Assembly: GCF_903970965.1 (NCBI RefSeq)
Contig: NZ_CAJCKW010000003.1
Coordinates: forward strand, 310,001 to 374,000
Source of the DNA: Aureimonas sp. ME7
GTDB taxonomy: Bacteria; Pseudomonadota; Alphaproteobacteria; Rhizobiales; Rhizobiaceae
DNA: 64,000 nt
Direction of reading: 5' to 3'
Shown here: positions 1 to 8,735 of the stretch, piece after piece
Numbering within the stretch: the stretch's first letter is position 1
How the letters are laid out: the number at the start of each line of letters is the position of its first letter
The notes under the pieces: model-generated
The model's input: the letters and a program-made list of their open reading frames with translations, nothing else
The model's database searches: none
Told to the model about the DNA's origin: nothing
Position numbers and translations under genes: made by a program

Positions 1-986
1 AATCGATCGTCGAAGCGCTTTCCGTTCCGATTGCGGTCGGTCCTCGGCTGCTGGAGATCGGGGCCAGCGTCGGCGTCGCCTGCGCGCCCGGCGACGCCAC
101 GGATCTGAACGAACTCCTGCGCTGTGCCGATCTGGCGCTGCACACCGCGAAGGAAAACGGGCGCAACGGTTTCCGCTTCTACGAGGCGGCGATGGGCGAA
201 ACCAAGCTCGCCCGCCGCCTGATGGAACTCAAGCTTCGGCACGCCGTCGCGGCGAAGGACTTCGTTCTCGCCTACCAGCCGATCGTCAACGGGCAGAGCA
301 ACAGGACGGTGGGGTTCGAGGCGCTGCTGCGTTGGACCGACCAGACGGGCCAGCCGATCTCGCCCGCCCTCTTCGTGCCGATCGCCGAGGAGATGGGGCT
401 GATGCCGGAACTGGGCGAATGGGTCCTGCGCACGGCCTGCGCGCAGGCGACGGCTTGGCCGGACGACGTCACCGTGGCGGTGAACCTGTCGCCGACGCAA
501 CTCAACGACCCCCTTCTCTTCGACCTCGTCGCCCAAGTGCTTCGCGAAACCGGGCTGCCGGCCCGCCGACTGGAACTCGAGATCACCGAAACCGCGATCC
601 TGGCCAATCTCGGGGCGGCGCGCGAAACGTTGAAGCGCCTTCGCGGCCTTGGCATCAGCATCGCGCTGGACGATTTCGGCACGGGCTTCTCATCGCTCTC
701 GCTCGTGCGCGAGCTTCCCCTGACCCGCATCAAGATCGACCGCAGCTTCGTGTCCGACATCGACGGCGGCTCGCGGACCACGGCGGTGATCGAATCAGTG
801 GTCGCGCTGTGTCGCGGCTATGGCCTGAAGACCACCGCCGAGGGCATCGAAACAGACGGACAGCGGCTCGGCGTCATGATGAGCGGTTGCAGCGACCTCC
901 AGGGCTATCTCCTCGGGCGACCCCAGCCCGCCTCCCAGATCGAGTGGCCGGGAACGACATCTGTCGCCGCTTCCATCGAGGCCTGA
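1..986 (+). CDS. GGDEF-EAL cyclic-di-GMP protein, 5' truncated by window edge
   Basis: The reading frame is open from base 3, so the gene starts upstream of the window. The first roughly 60 codons are the C-terminal half of a GGDEF domain (IGASVGVA, then CADLALHTAKENGRN). The GGDEF signature itself lies outside, so cyclase activity cannot be judged. An EAL phosphodiesterase domain follows with its expected metal and catalytic motifs: EALLRW (near base 318), NLSPTQL, LELEITE, DDFGTGFSSL, KIDRSFV, AEGIET and QGYLLGRP. The EAL domain therefore looks active and should hydrolyse cyclic-di-GMP. No membrane or sensor segment is visible in the part seen. Confidence 0.93.
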   Translation, partial: SIVEALSVPIAVGPRLLEIGASVGVACAPGDATDLNELLRCADLALHTAKENGRNGFRFYEAAMGETKLARRLMELKLRHAVAAKDFVLAYQPIVNGQSNRTVGFEALLRWTDQTGQPISPALFVPIAEEMGLMPELGEWVLRTACAQATAWPDDVTVAVNLSPTQLNDPLLFDLVAQVLRETGLPARRLELEITETAILANLGAARETLKRLRGLGISIALDDFGTGFSSLSLVRELPLTRIKIDRSFVSDIDGGSRTTAVIESVVALCRGYGLKTTAEGIETDGQRLGVMMSGCSDLQGYLLGRPQPASQIEWPGTTSVAASIEA

Positions 987-1118
987 GTTCTCGCTAGAAG
1001 CGATTTCCGAGCCATTCAGCCCCCTAGGCATTGAGGGGAGATCGCATCGCGACCGACGAGAAATGCCGCCGAAAAGGCGATGGCGGGGCTCAACCCGGCC
1101 GCAAACCGCTCCGGTGGC

Positions 1119-1331
1119 TCAGGACAGAACCACCTCCAGCCGGATGATGCCTTCGATCCCGTCTTGCGCCGGACTGTGGATGACGGCGCGAACCGTGCCG
1201 GTGCGCGACTGGGCGTTTCCGGGATCGACGACGATCGTCTCGCCCACCCTCGGCAGGGAGCGGAACCGCAGGAGCGTGGACGGCGAGGCGGCATCTCCGT
1301 CGCAGATCTCGACAACGCAACTCACCGTCAT
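1119..1331 (-). CDS. Small hypothetical protein (70 aa)
   Basis: A 70-residue acidic/hydrophobic protein with alternating hydrophobic residues (LPRVGETIVVD, GTVRAVIHSP, GIIRLEVVLS), which suggests a small beta-rich fold. It has no signal peptide or membrane helix. A weak purine-rich stretch (GGGATGAGAG) precedes the ATG. It is convergent with the GGDEF-EAL gene and divergent from the iron transporter. I do not recognise the family; the amino-acid pattern is more protein-like than the other frames here. Confidence 0.6.
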   Translation of the reverse strand: MTVSCVVEICDGDAASPSTLLRFRSLPRVGETIVVDPGNAQSRTGTVRAVIHSPAQDGIEGIIRLEVVLS

Positions 1332-1589
1332 GGACTCTCATCCCAATTGATCGTGCCCAATATGATCGAGTGGGCATCTGGTTCCCGGCGTCCACCCTTC
1401 AACACGCGTCCATCCACAGATTCGCATCCACCAGCAGGTCGACGATGGGGTTGGGATGTAAGGCGGAAAGATTGTTGATCGCAATATTCAGCTTTGCGAT
1501 CGCACGCCCCCTTCCATATAGGCTTTCGACCGGTACGGCGCCGCCGACGGCGGCCGAGGCGATGCACGGACGCGATACGAAAGGCGGAC
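1332..1589. other. Intergenic region upstream of iron importer
   Basis: About 260 bases separate the small minus-strand gene from the iron-transport operon. It contains a perfect 8-bp inverted repeat (1477-1501, listed separately). Its 1400-1500 part is locally richer in A+T than its surroundings. The minus strand over 1399-1500 reads as a protein-like tail (AKLNIAINNLSALHPN, then IVDLLVDANLWMD) ending in TGA, but has no convincing start, so it may be a gene remnant or chance. Confidence 0.4.
1477..1501. promoter_or_regulatory. Perfect 8-bp inverted repeat, possible operator
   Basis: GATCGCAA (1477-1484) and its exact reverse complement TTGCGATC (1494-1501) are separated by 9 bases, about 90 bases before the iron-importer start codon. 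The geometry suits a dimeric regulator or a small hairpin. It does not match the Fur, RirA or Irr box patterns I know, so the regulator is unknown. Confidence 0.35.
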
Positions 1590-2636
1590 ATGATGCCAGC
1601 AGGGCAGGGCAGGAACGGCCGACGGACGGCGGCAAGGGCGCGGCTCGAACTGTCGCGCCGCACGTTTCTGGGCGCGCTCCTGTCCTCCTGCGCCGTGCCG
1701 CAAGCCCTCGCGCAAGCACCGGGCGATCTCCGCTTCGCCCACGCCTTCGGCGAGTTCGTGCTGCCGAAGCCCGCCACGCGCGTGGTTTCGCTCGGCTACA
1801 CGTCGCATGACGCGCTTCTCGCCCTTCAAACGCAGCCGATCGCGGTGCGCTACTGGTTCGGCGACCAGCCCCATGCCGTCTGGCCTTGGGCCGCACCCTA
1901 CCTGAACGGCGCGGCGCCGCAGGTTCTCACCGGAGAAGTCTCGGCCGAGGTCGTCGCCGCGCTCCAGCCCGACCTCATCGTCGGCATCGGCTCGGGAATT
2001 TCGGAAGCCGAATATGCGCTTCTTTCGCAGATCGCACCGGTTCTCATGCACGACGCCGGGTCTCCCGCCTACGGGACGCCGTGGAACGAGATGACGCTGA
2101 CGCTCGGCCGCGCGCTCGGCAAGGATGGGCTGGCGGGCGAACTCGTGGCGGGCGTCGAGAAGCGCTTTGCCGACGCGCGGGCGCGCCATCCGGATTGGGC
2201 CGGGCGAAGCGCCGTGCCCGCCTATCATTTCGGCGGCGAGACCGGCGTCTTCACCGCCGTCGACACGCGCGGGCGATTTTTGCGCGAGCTTGGCTTCGTC
2301 GTGCCCGACGAACTCCAGCGCCTGGCCGGCGAGAACTTCTATGCCGGCCTGTCGCCGGAAGATCTCTCCGTGCTCGACGCCGATCTCCTGATGTGGATCT
2401 CCTCCTTCGAGGAAGCACCCGACCTCGTGAACCTGCCGATGCGCAAGATGCTGCGCGCCCATTCGGCAGGCCGTGAGGTGTTTGCGGGCGGCGTCGTGGC
2501 GGCCGCCATGTCCTTCGGCAGCGTCCTGTCGCTTCCCTTCGTTCTCGACCGGACCGAAGCCGACATCGCCGCCGCGCTGGACGGCGATCCCGCGACCGAG
2601 GTGGCGTCTGCGGTCAAGGCGGGTCTTGCCCCTTGA
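1590..2636 (+). CDS. Ferric-siderophore ABC transporter, periplasmic binding protein
   Basis: A 348-residue FecB/FepB-type (PBP II iron) substrate-binding protein. I chose the ATG at 1590 because AAAGGCGG lies just upstream and the upstream extension is an Arg-rich non-coding-like stretch. The N-terminus carries a twin-arginine signal (SRRTFLGALL) ending near AQA, so export in a folded state by Tat is likely. The body has the typical pattern VVSLGYTSHDALLAL, then LQPDLIVGI, and a C-terminal region rich in Ala/Glu. It is first in a four-gene importer operon and should bind Fe(III)-siderophore and deliver it to the permease pair downstream. The ligand cannot be told from sequence. Confidence 0.92.
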   Translation: MMPAGQGRNGRRTAARARLELSRRTFLGALLSSCAVPQALAQAPGDLRFAHAFGEFVLPKPATRVVSLGYTSHDALLALQTQPIAVRYWFGDQPHAVWPWAAPYLNGAAPQVLTGEVSAEVVAALQPDLIVGIGSGISEAEYALLSQIAPVLMHDAGSPAYGTPWNEMTLTLGRALGKDGLAGELVAGVEKRFADARARHPDWAGRSAVPAYHFGGETGVFTAVDTRGRFLRELGFVVPDELQRLAGENFYAGLSPEDLSVLDADLLMWISSFEEAPDLVNLPMRKMLRAHSAGREVFAGGVVAAAMSFGSVLSLPFVLDRTEADIAAALDGDPATEVASAVKAGLAP

Positions 2637-3619
2637 AGGCAGCCGTCGCGGTTCTGGCGGTTCTCGTCGCGGCCTGCCTCCTGACGCTGTGCGTCGGTGT
2701 GCGCCCGGTAGCCCCCAGCGAAATCTGGCAGGCCTTCACCGCTTTCGACCCGGCCGACCCGGCCCATGTCACGATCCTCTCCATTCGCTTGCCGCGCCTT
2801 CTCGCCGGTCTGATCGCCGGTGCGTCGCTGGGCGTTGCGGGTTCGGTGATGCAGGCGTTGACGCGCAACCCGCTCGCCGACCCCGGTATTCTCGGTGTCA
2901 GCGGTGGGGCGGCCCTGTCGGTGGTGCTCGGCTCGCTCTTCATCGGCGCTGCCGATGCGGGTCTGACGGCAGCGCTTGCTTTTCCCGGGGCGGCGGCCGC
3001 GTCGCTTGCCGTCGTGGCGCTCGGCGGCGGCTTGAAGGGGGACGCCGGTCCCGTGCGGCTGACGCTGGCGGGCATGGCGCTCAACGCGCTTCTCCTGTCG
3101 GCCGTGTCCGCCGTGGTGCTGGTGCGCTCGGATTCGCTCGACGTCTTCCGCTTCTGGGTCAACGGCTCGCTGGCGCAGGCCGCGGACCGGCCGCTTCTCG
3201 CCATGGGCCTCGTTGCGGGGGGCGCGGGGCTCGGAGCGCTTCTCCTGGCGCCCCGACTCGAAGTGCTGCTTCTCGGCGCCGCCCTGTCGCGCGGGCTCGG
3301 CCTCGCCCTCGTGCGCACGCAGGTCGCCGCGCTTCTGGCGATCACGCTCCTGACCGGCGCTTCCGTCGCCGTTGCCGGGCCGATCGCGTTTCTGGGGCTG
3401 ATGGTGCCGCCGATGGCCCGGCGCCTTGCCGGGCATCGCATGCGCTTCGAACTCTTCGCCTCCGCTGCTCTCGGGGCGAGCGTCCTGCTGCTGGCCGATA
3501 CGATCGGGCGGCTGATCATCGCGCCGGCCGAGGTTCGTGCGGGCGTCATGACGGCGCTCGCCGGCGGGCCGGCTTTCGTATGGATCGCCCGTCGCCTCGC
3601 TTCGGGAGCGCGGGTATGA
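2633..3619 (+). CDS. Ferric-siderophore ABC transporter permease (FecCD family), first
   Basis: A 328-residue inner-membrane permease of the FecCD family with about nine hydrophobic segments. The hallmark motif RLPRLLAGLIAGASLGVAG is followed by MQALTRNPLADPGILG. The start is TTG within TTGA, overlapping the stop of the binding-protein gene, which implies translational coupling. The later GPIAFLGLMVPPMAR motif corresponds to the coupling region that contacts the ATPase. It pairs with the next permease to form a heterodimeric channel. Confidence 0.93.
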   Translation: MKAAVAVLAVLVAACLLTLCVGVRPVAPSEIWQAFTAFDPADPAHVTILSIRLPRLLAGLIAGASLGVAGSVMQALTRNPLADPGILGVSGGAALSVVLGSLFIGAADAGLTAALAFPGAAAASLAVVALGGGLKGDAGPVRLTLAGMALNALLLSAVSAVVLVRSDSLDVFRFWVNGSLAQAADRPLLAMGLVAGGAGLGALLLAPRLEVLLLGAALSRGLGLALVRTQVAALLAITLLTGASVAVAGPIAFLGLMVPPMARRLAGHRMRFELFASAALGASVLLLADTIGRLIIAPAEVRAGVMTALAGGPAFVWIARRLASGARV

Positions 3620-4593
3620 AGGGCGCCGCCGTTCTCCTCGGCGCGTTGCTTCTCGTTCTCGCCCTGTCGCTGATGCTCGGCGAGGTGATGCTGTCGCCCG
3701 TCGACCTTGCGCGGGGACTGGTGACGGGGGAGGGGCCGGCAGCGCTGACGATCCGAGTCATTCGCGGACCCCGCGCGCTCGCGGCGTTGGGGGCGGGGGC
3801 GGCTCTCGGCTTGTCGGGCGCGATCTTCCAGACGCTTCTGCGCAACCCGCTCGCCTCGCCCGACATCATGGGCTTCACCTCCGGGGCGGGGCTTGCGGTG
3901 GTCGTCGCCGTCGCGTTCGGCCTCGTTCTGCCCTTGCCGCTGGTCGCTGCCGGCGGAGGCCTTGCGACGGCGGCGCTCGTCGTCGCCCTGTCCCACCGGC
4001 GCGGGCAGGCCCTGGCTCCGCTGACGCTCATCCTCGTCGGGCTCGGCGTCGGCTTCACGGCGAGCGCCTTCGCCTCGTTCCTGGTTCTGCGCCTGCCCGT
4101 CGCCGAGGCATCGGAAGCGCAGCGCTGGGTTTCGGGATCGCTGGCCGCTCGGCGCTGGAGCGATGTGGCGCAGGTCTGGGGCATTGGCGCCGGCCTCGCG
4201 CTCCTCCTGGCCGCGCAGTTGCAGGGCATGAAGCTCCTGGAGCTCGGTCGCGATCTGGCGACGGGGCTCGGCCTTCGCGCGGAACGGGCGCTTTGGGGCC
4301 TGGTCGCGACGGGCGTGCTGCTGGCGGCCGCCGGGGTCGCCGTCGCTGGGCCCATTCCCTTCGTCGCGCTGATGGCGCCGCCCATCGGTGCGATGCTGAC
4401 GGGCGCGAGAACGCCGGGCGCCCGGTTCGCTGCCGCCGCGGGCACGGGCGCGGCCATCGTGACCCTTGCCGATCTCCTGGCCCGAATCGCAATTCCCGGC
4501 ATCCAGCTTCCCGTCGGCGTTGCCACGGGGCTCCTCGGCGCGCCCTATCTCCTGTGGCGGCTGTCTCGCGAAATGGAAGGCGGCCGATTGTGA
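3616..4593 (+). CDS. Ferric-siderophore ABC transporter permease (FecCD family), second
   Basis: A 325-residue FecCD-family permease. The ATG at 3616 overlaps the previous stop as ATGA. This frame stays open far upstream, but only the part from 3616 has the family pattern: IRGPRALAALGAGAALGLSG, FQTLLRNPLASPDIMG, and later GPIPFVALMAPPIGAML. Multiple hydrophobic helices are evident. It is the partner of the preceding permease in a FepD/FepG-like heterodimer. Confidence 0.93.
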   Translation: MKGAAVLLGALLLVLALSLMLGEVMLSPVDLARGLVTGEGPAALTIRVIRGPRALAALGAGAALGLSGAIFQTLLRNPLASPDIMGFTSGAGLAVVVAVAFGLVLPLPLVAAGGGLATAALVVALSHRRGQALAPLTLILVGLGVGFTASAFASFLVLRLPVAEASEAQRWVSGSLAARRWSDVAQVWGIGAGLALLLAAQLQGMKLLELGRDLATGLGLRAERALWGLVATGVLLAAAGVAVAGPIPFVALMAPPIGAMLTGARTPGARFAAAAGTGAAIVTLADLLARIAIPGIQLPVGVATGLLGAPYLLWRLSREMEGGRL

Positions 4594-5369
4594 CCGACGC
4601 GACGCTGGCGGCCGAGCGCCTGACCCTCGGATACCGCGACACCCGCGTGATCGAGGACTTGTCCCTGACCATGCCGACGGGGCGCGTCACAGCGATCCTC
4701 GGCCCCAACGGCTGCGGCAAGTCCACGCTTCTCAAGGCCTTCGCGCGCCTCATCGCTCCGGTCTCGGGGCAGGTGACGCTCGGCGGCGAGGACGTGAACG
4801 CGACCAACACCAAGCAACTGGCGCGGCGCCTCGCCATCCTGCCGCAGGCGCCGATCGCACCCGACGGGATCACAGTGGAAGAGCTCGTCCGGCGCGGGCG
4901 CGCACCCTGGCGCGGCGTCTTGGCGCCATGGAGCGCGGCGGATGCGGCGGCCTGCGAGGATGCGCTGAAAGCGGTGGGCATGGAGGCCTTGCGCGCCCGC
5001 CCGATCGGCCAGCTGTCCGGCGGCCAGCGCCAGCGCGCCTGGATCGCCCTCGCGCTCGTGCAAGCGACGCCCGTCCTGCTTCTGGACGAGCCGACGACAT
5101 TCCTCGATCTGCCCCATCAGCTCGAGGTCCTGTCGCTGCTTCGCCGCCGCAACCGGGACACCGGCATCACGGTCGTCAGCGTTCTTCACGACCTCAACCT
5201 CGCCGCGCGCTTTTCCGAACATCTGATCCTTCTCGGACCGCACGGTCTCGTGGCGGCCGGCACGCCGGAAGAGGTGCTGACGGAAGCCCATCTCCAGACC
5301 GCCTTCGGCCTTCGCGCGCGCGTTCTGCCCGACCCCGTCGCCGGCACGCCGATGGTGGTGCCGTTGTAA
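4590..5369 (+). CDS. Ferric-siderophore ABC transporter ATP-binding protein
   Basis: A 259-residue ABC ATPase of the FepC/FecE type. The start is GTG inside GTGA, overlapping the permease stop, as throughout this operon. All motifs are intact: Walker A GPNGCGKST, Q-loop LPQAP, signature LSGGQRQRAW, Walker B LLLDEPTTFLDL and switch histidine VLHDLN. The high similarity of the signature to FepC-like proteins suggests catecholate or ferric-dicitrate-type substrates. It energises the importer formed by the three genes before it. Confidence 0.94.
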   Translation: MTDATLAAERLTLGYRDTRVIEDLSLTMPTGRVTAILGPNGCGKSTLLKAFARLIAPVSGQVTLGGEDVNATNTKQLARRLAILPQAPIAPDGITVEELVRRGRAPWRGVLAPWSAADAAACEDALKAVGMEALRARPIGQLSGGQRQRAWIALALVQATPVLLLDEPTTFLDLPHQLEVLSLLRRRNRDTGITVVSVLHDLNLAARFSEHLILLGPHGLVAAGTPEEVLTEAHLQTAFGLRARVLPDPVAGTPMVVPL

Positions 5370-5423
5370 CGGTCGGCGATCTCGCCTTTATCGGCGAATG
5401 ATTTACGCGTGGGAGCAGTCGAC

Positions 5424-6842
5424 ATGAACCAGGATCTGGCCGAGAAACTGGCGCGAGCGTTGGGGCCGAAGGGCTGGATCCTCGGCGACGAGGCGGCATC
5501 CTATCGTCGCGACTGGTTGGATCGCTACGGCGAAATGCCGCTCGGCGTCGCTCGGCCGGCGTCTACGCAGGACGTCTCGACGGTCTTGGCGCTCGCCTTC
5601 GAGGCGGGTGTGCCGGTCGTGCCGCAGGGCGGCAACACCGGCCTTTGCGGCGGGTCGGTGCTGGGGGCGCCGGGCGGCATCATCCTGTCGCTCGCCCGTA
5701 TGGCCGCGATCGGCGAGCCCGACCGCGCCAGCGGTTCGATCGAGGTGGAAGCCGGCGCGGTGCTGGCGCGCCTGCATGCGGGCCTGGAGGGCACGGGGCT
5801 GATGTTTCCGCTCCATCTCGGTGCCGAGGGAAGCGCGCAGATCGGCGGGTTGATCGGCACCAACGCGGGCGGCAGCCACGCCTTCCGCTTCGGCATGATG
5901 CAAGACTTTGTTCTCGGCCTCGAAGTGGTGCTCGCCGACGGCACGGTGTGGAACGGTCTTCGCGCGGTCCAAAAGGACAATGCCGGCTATCAGTTGCGCC
6001 GCCTGTTCGCCGGCGCGGAAGGCACGCTCGGCGTGATCACGCGCGCCGTCCTGAAGCTCTACCCCGAGCCCTGCCAGCGCGCGACGGCGCTGCTGGCACT
6101 GCCGGGCGAAGCGGCGGCCGTCGCCTTCGGAACGCGCCTGCGCGCCGAGGCCGGCGAGGTGCTGACTGGGCTCGAGTTCTTCTGCGATCTCGGCCTCGAC
6201 CTGGCGCTTCGCCATGTTCCAGGCCTCAGCTATCCGCTGGAGGCAAGGGGTGGCACCTATCTTCTGGTCGAGGTCGCCAGTGCCTCGCCGAAGATGCCGC
6301 TGGACGACATCCTGTCCGCCACGCTCGAATGGGGCATGGCGGAAGGCCTCGTCCTCGACGGGGCGCTGGCGGCCTCGCAGGCCCAGCGCGCCGCCTTCTG
6401 GCGCTTGCGCGAGGAGCAGCCGGAGGGCCAGCGGCTGGAGGGCGCGCAGCTCAAGCACGACATCGCCGTGCCGCCTGGTCGTATCGCCGAGTTCGTCGGA
6501 GAGGCTGGGGCGCTGTGCGAAGCCATCCTGTCGGGTGTGCGCATCAACCCGTTCGGGCATCTGGCCGACGGCAACATTCACTACAATCTGTCGCCGCCGG
6601 AAGGCTCCGCCGACTTCTCGGAGCGGGGCGAGGAGCTCGCGCTCGCCATCGCCGGGCTGGCGACGCGGATGGGCGGGAGCTTTGCCGCCGAACACGGCCT
6701 CGGCCAAGCGAAGGTGAAGCTCGCCGACGCGCTGCGTTCGCAGACCGAGCGGCAGCTGATGCGATCCATCCGCCGCGCGCTCGACCCGAGTGGTCAGCTC
6801 AACCCTTGGGCCTTGGCGCCGCTGAACGACGAGACGGGGTGA
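5424..6842 (+). CDS. FAD-binding oxidoreductase, D-2-hydroxyacid / D-2-hydroxyglutarate dehydrogenase type
   Basis: A 472-residue flavoprotein of the GlcD / D-lactate dehydrogenase (VAO) family. The ATG at 5424 follows GGGAG with 8-nt spacing; an in-frame GTG 15 bases upstream is less likely. The FAD-binding domain shows PASTQDVSTVLALA, VVPQGGNTGLCGGSV, GAEGSAQIGGLIGTNAGGSH and a FAGAEGTLGVIT segment. The C-terminal FAD-oxidase domain shows FGHLADGNIHYN (metal/substrate histidines) and FAAEHGLGQAK. It probably oxidises a D-2-hydroxyacid and passes electrons onward. Substrate assignment among lactate, glycolate and 2-hydroxyglutarate is open. Confidence 0.88.
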   Translation: MNQDLAEKLARALGPKGWILGDEAASYRRDWLDRYGEMPLGVARPASTQDVSTVLALAFEAGVPVVPQGGNTGLCGGSVLGAPGGIILSLARMAAIGEPDRASGSIEVEAGAVLARLHAGLEGTGLMFPLHLGAEGSAQIGGLIGTNAGGSHAFRFGMMQDFVLGLEVVLADGTVWNGLRAVQKDNAGYQLRRLFAGAEGTLGVITRAVLKLYPEPCQRATALLALPGEAAAVAFGTRLRAEAGEVLTGLEFFCDLGLDLALRHVPGLSYPLEARGGTYLLVEVASASPKMPLDDILSATLEWGMAEGLVLDGALAASQAQRAAFWRLREEQPEGQRLEGAQLKHDIAVPPGRIAEFVGEAGALCEAILSGVRINPFGHLADGNIHYNLSPPEGSADFSERGEELALAIAGLATRMGGSFAAEHGLGQAKVKLADALRSQTERQLMRSIRRALDPSGQLNPWALAPLNDETG

Positions 6843-6844
6843 AC

Positions 6845-6865
6845 CCCGGATCAGGAATCTGGGGC
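6845..6865. terminator. Hairpin between convergent genes
   Basis: CCCCGGAT (6845-6852) pairs with ATCTGGGG (6858-6865) around a 5-nt loop, with one G-U pair. It lies between the convergent dehydrogenase and serine-hydrolase genes. There is no clear T-tract on either side, so it is a possible shared terminator only. Confidence 0.4.
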
Positions 6866-6891
6866 ACCTTCCATAGAGGCCGCCGAGCGCG

Positions 6892-8145
6892 TTAGTTCAG
6901 CGCTTCGGCCACGGCGTCGAAGAAGGCCATCGGATCGACCGGCTCCTTGCCGGTGGGCTTGGGCTGGGCGCCGAAGGTCACGATCACGACGTTCTCAGTC
7001 GGGTTGATGTAGATGTTCTGCCCCTGGATGCCGACGGCCGCGAACGCCTTGTCGCGGATCGAGGCTTCCGTCCAGCCGGTCCACCACATGTAGCCGTAGT
7101 CGAGCTTGGTGCCGTCCTTGAGTTTCGTCGGCTGCGAGGCTTCGGCCACCCAGCCGTCCGGCAGGATCGAGGTGCCGTCGATGCGCCCTTGGTCGAGGAA
7201 GAACAGGCCGAAGCGTCCGTAGTCGCGCAAGGTGGCGCTGATCCCGCTGCCCCCGATCTCGGACCCGTCCGGCGAATCCAGCCACCATTCGGCGTCGGCC
7301 TCCATTCCGTAGGGAATCCAGATCTTCTCCGACAGGTAGTCGGCCAGCGGCTTGCCGACGGCGCCGCGCACGATCTCGCCGAGCACCTGCGTTTCGCCGG
7401 TCGAGTAGTTGTTGACCGTACCGGGCTCGGCCGCGCGCGGCAGGCTCGCCATCAGCTTCATCGCCGATCCCGCTTCCTGGCTTACTTGAGCGCGCAGCAG
7501 CGCCCGCCGATCCGATTGGGGGTCGGTATAGGTCTCGTTCCAGCGAACGCCCGAACTCATCATCAGGACGTCGCGCAAGGTGACGCCCTCGTAGGCGCTG
7601 TTCTTCAGGGCGGGCACGGACGCGGTCACCGGGGCGTCGAGACCGGGAAGCTTGCCTTCCTTGATGGCGATCGCGGCAAGCGTCGAGGTGATGGATTTCG
7701 CCACCGACATCGACATCCAGCGCGTGTCCGGCCCGTTGCCGCGCTGGTAGGCCTCGAAGGCGATCTTGCCGTCCTTCAGAACCAGGAGCGCGGTGAAACT
7801 GTCCAGCGCCATGACGTCGTAGAGGTCGTAGGTTTCCTCGCCGAGCGTGAACCGGACGTCGCCGAGCGGACGTTCGGCCTGCGGCAATTCGTGGACCTTG
7901 CCCCCGGCCTTGATCTCGCGCGTGGGAAACAGCCGGTCGATGTTGCGATAGGTCGAAACCGCCGCATCCGGCAGGAGCTTGCCGTCGTACATCTCCTCCA
8001 CCGTGCCGATCGGCTCGCCGGCGTGGCGGTAGGGCGCCTGTGCCAGGGCGGGGGAGGCGAGAAGGCCGGCGAGGACGGTCGCCAGAAGGGGAACGGATGC
8101 CCTTGCGCGGCGCTTTCCACGTGTCGTCGCTTGGCTGGTCGTCAT
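6892..8145 (-). CDS. Secreted beta-lactamase-family serine hydrolase
   Basis: A 417-residue protein of the class C beta-lactamase / NylB-like esterase fold. The ATG at 8145 follows GGGAG. A signal peptide (hydrophobic VPLLATVLAGLLASPALAQA) predicts periplasmic export. The catalytic SxxK is SVAK (Ser147, Lys150), and the Tyr of the YxN-like element is in NNYSTG (Tyr247). The family includes esterases, D-aminopeptidases and 6-aminohexanoate-dimer hydrolase as well as beta-lactamases, so resistance should not be assumed. It is a single gene with no operon partner. Confidence 0.85.
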   Translation of the reverse strand: MTTSQATTRGKRRARASVPLLATVLAGLLASPALAQAPYRHAGEPIGTVEEMYDGKLLPDAAVSTYRNIDRLFPTREIKAGGKVHELPQAERPLGDVRFTLGEETYDLYDVMALDSFTALLVLKDGKIAFEAYQRGNGPDTRWMSMSVAKSITSTLAAIAIKEGKLPGLDAPVTASVPALKNSAYEGVTLRDVLMMSSGVRWNETYTDPQSDRRALLRAQVSQEAGSAMKLMASLPRAAEPGTVNNYSTGETQVLGEIVRGAVGKPLADYLSEKIWIPYGMEADAEWWLDSPDGSEIGGSGISATLRDYGRFGLFFLDQGRIDGTSILPDGWVAEASQPTKLKDGTKLDYGYMWWTGWTEASIRDKAFAAVGIQGQNIYINPTENVVIVTFGAQPKPTGKEPVDPMAFFDAVAEALN

Positions 8146-8240
8146 GTCCCGCTCCCTCTTGCCGCCGCGAATCCCCGCGGCTCGCCCCGGAGGGTGGCCG
8201 CATCGCACGACGAGGGCAAGACGCAGGACTGCGGGAAGCG

Positions 8241-8633
8241 CTAGTTCAGGACCCGCCGTTCGGCCGGCGCATCCAGCGAGAAGGCGGGAATGGCGATCTC
8301 GAAGATCGTGCCGTCGATCAGCTGCATGCGGTAGTGCCCGCGCATGATGCCGGACGGCGTCGGCAACGGGCAGCCGGACGTGTAGGTGAAGCTGTCGCCG
8401 GGGCCGAGGATCGGCTCCTCGCCGACGACGCCGGGGCCTTCCACCGTCTCGACATGGCCGCGAGCGTCGGTGATCTGCCAGAAGCGCGAGCGCAGCTGCA
8501 CCGTGTCGCGCGAGCCGTTGTCGATCTCGACGCGGTAGGCGAAGACCCAGCGGCCCGCATCCGGGTCCGACTGGTCCTTGAGGAAGCTCGGCGTCACCCG
8601 CACGGTGATATGGCGCGTCGTCGCCTGATACAT
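8241..8633 (-). CDS. apaG: ApaG domain protein
   Basis: A 130-residue single-domain ApaG protein, the usual length. I chose the ATG at 8633 (preceded by GAGAAAG) over one 30 bases upstream. Typical pattern: [51 protein letters not shown] and MRGHYRM. ApaG is an Fn3-like beta-sandwich linked to Co2+/Mg2+ tolerance in enterobacteria; its biochemical role is unsettled. It lies 100 bases downstream of metZ on the same strand, a neighbourhood conserved in rhizobia. Confidence 0.93.
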   Translation of the reverse strand: MYQATTRHITVRVTPSFLKDQSDPDAGRWVFAYRVEIDNGSRDTVQLRSRFWQITDARGHVETVEGPGVVGEEPILGPGDSFTYTSGCPLPTPSGIMRGHYRMQLIDGTIFEIAIPAFSLDAPAERRVLN

Positions 8634-8735
8634 GATCGCTTTCTCGGGAATGGCCCGAAGCACGAGGCTTCCGAACGTCCGTGTTCTAGCCGCACCCGCC
8701 CGAGGAATGCGGCCAAAACGAGATGATGCCCGACG

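Noticed and set aside
1332-1589. Fur, RirA or Irr box ahead of the iron importer
   Set aside because: No stretch matches these consensus patterns; only an unrelated perfect inverted repeat is present.
2473-3615. Upstream extension of the second FecCD permease frame
   Set aside because: The extension is Arg/Ala/Pro rich and overlaps the first permease in another frame; the ATGA overlap at 3616 and the family pattern set the start.
6892-8145. Antibiotic-resistance beta-lactamase
   Set aside because: The SxxK and Tyr motifs fit the wider serine-hydrolase family, and length and motif spacing do not identify a true class C enzyme.
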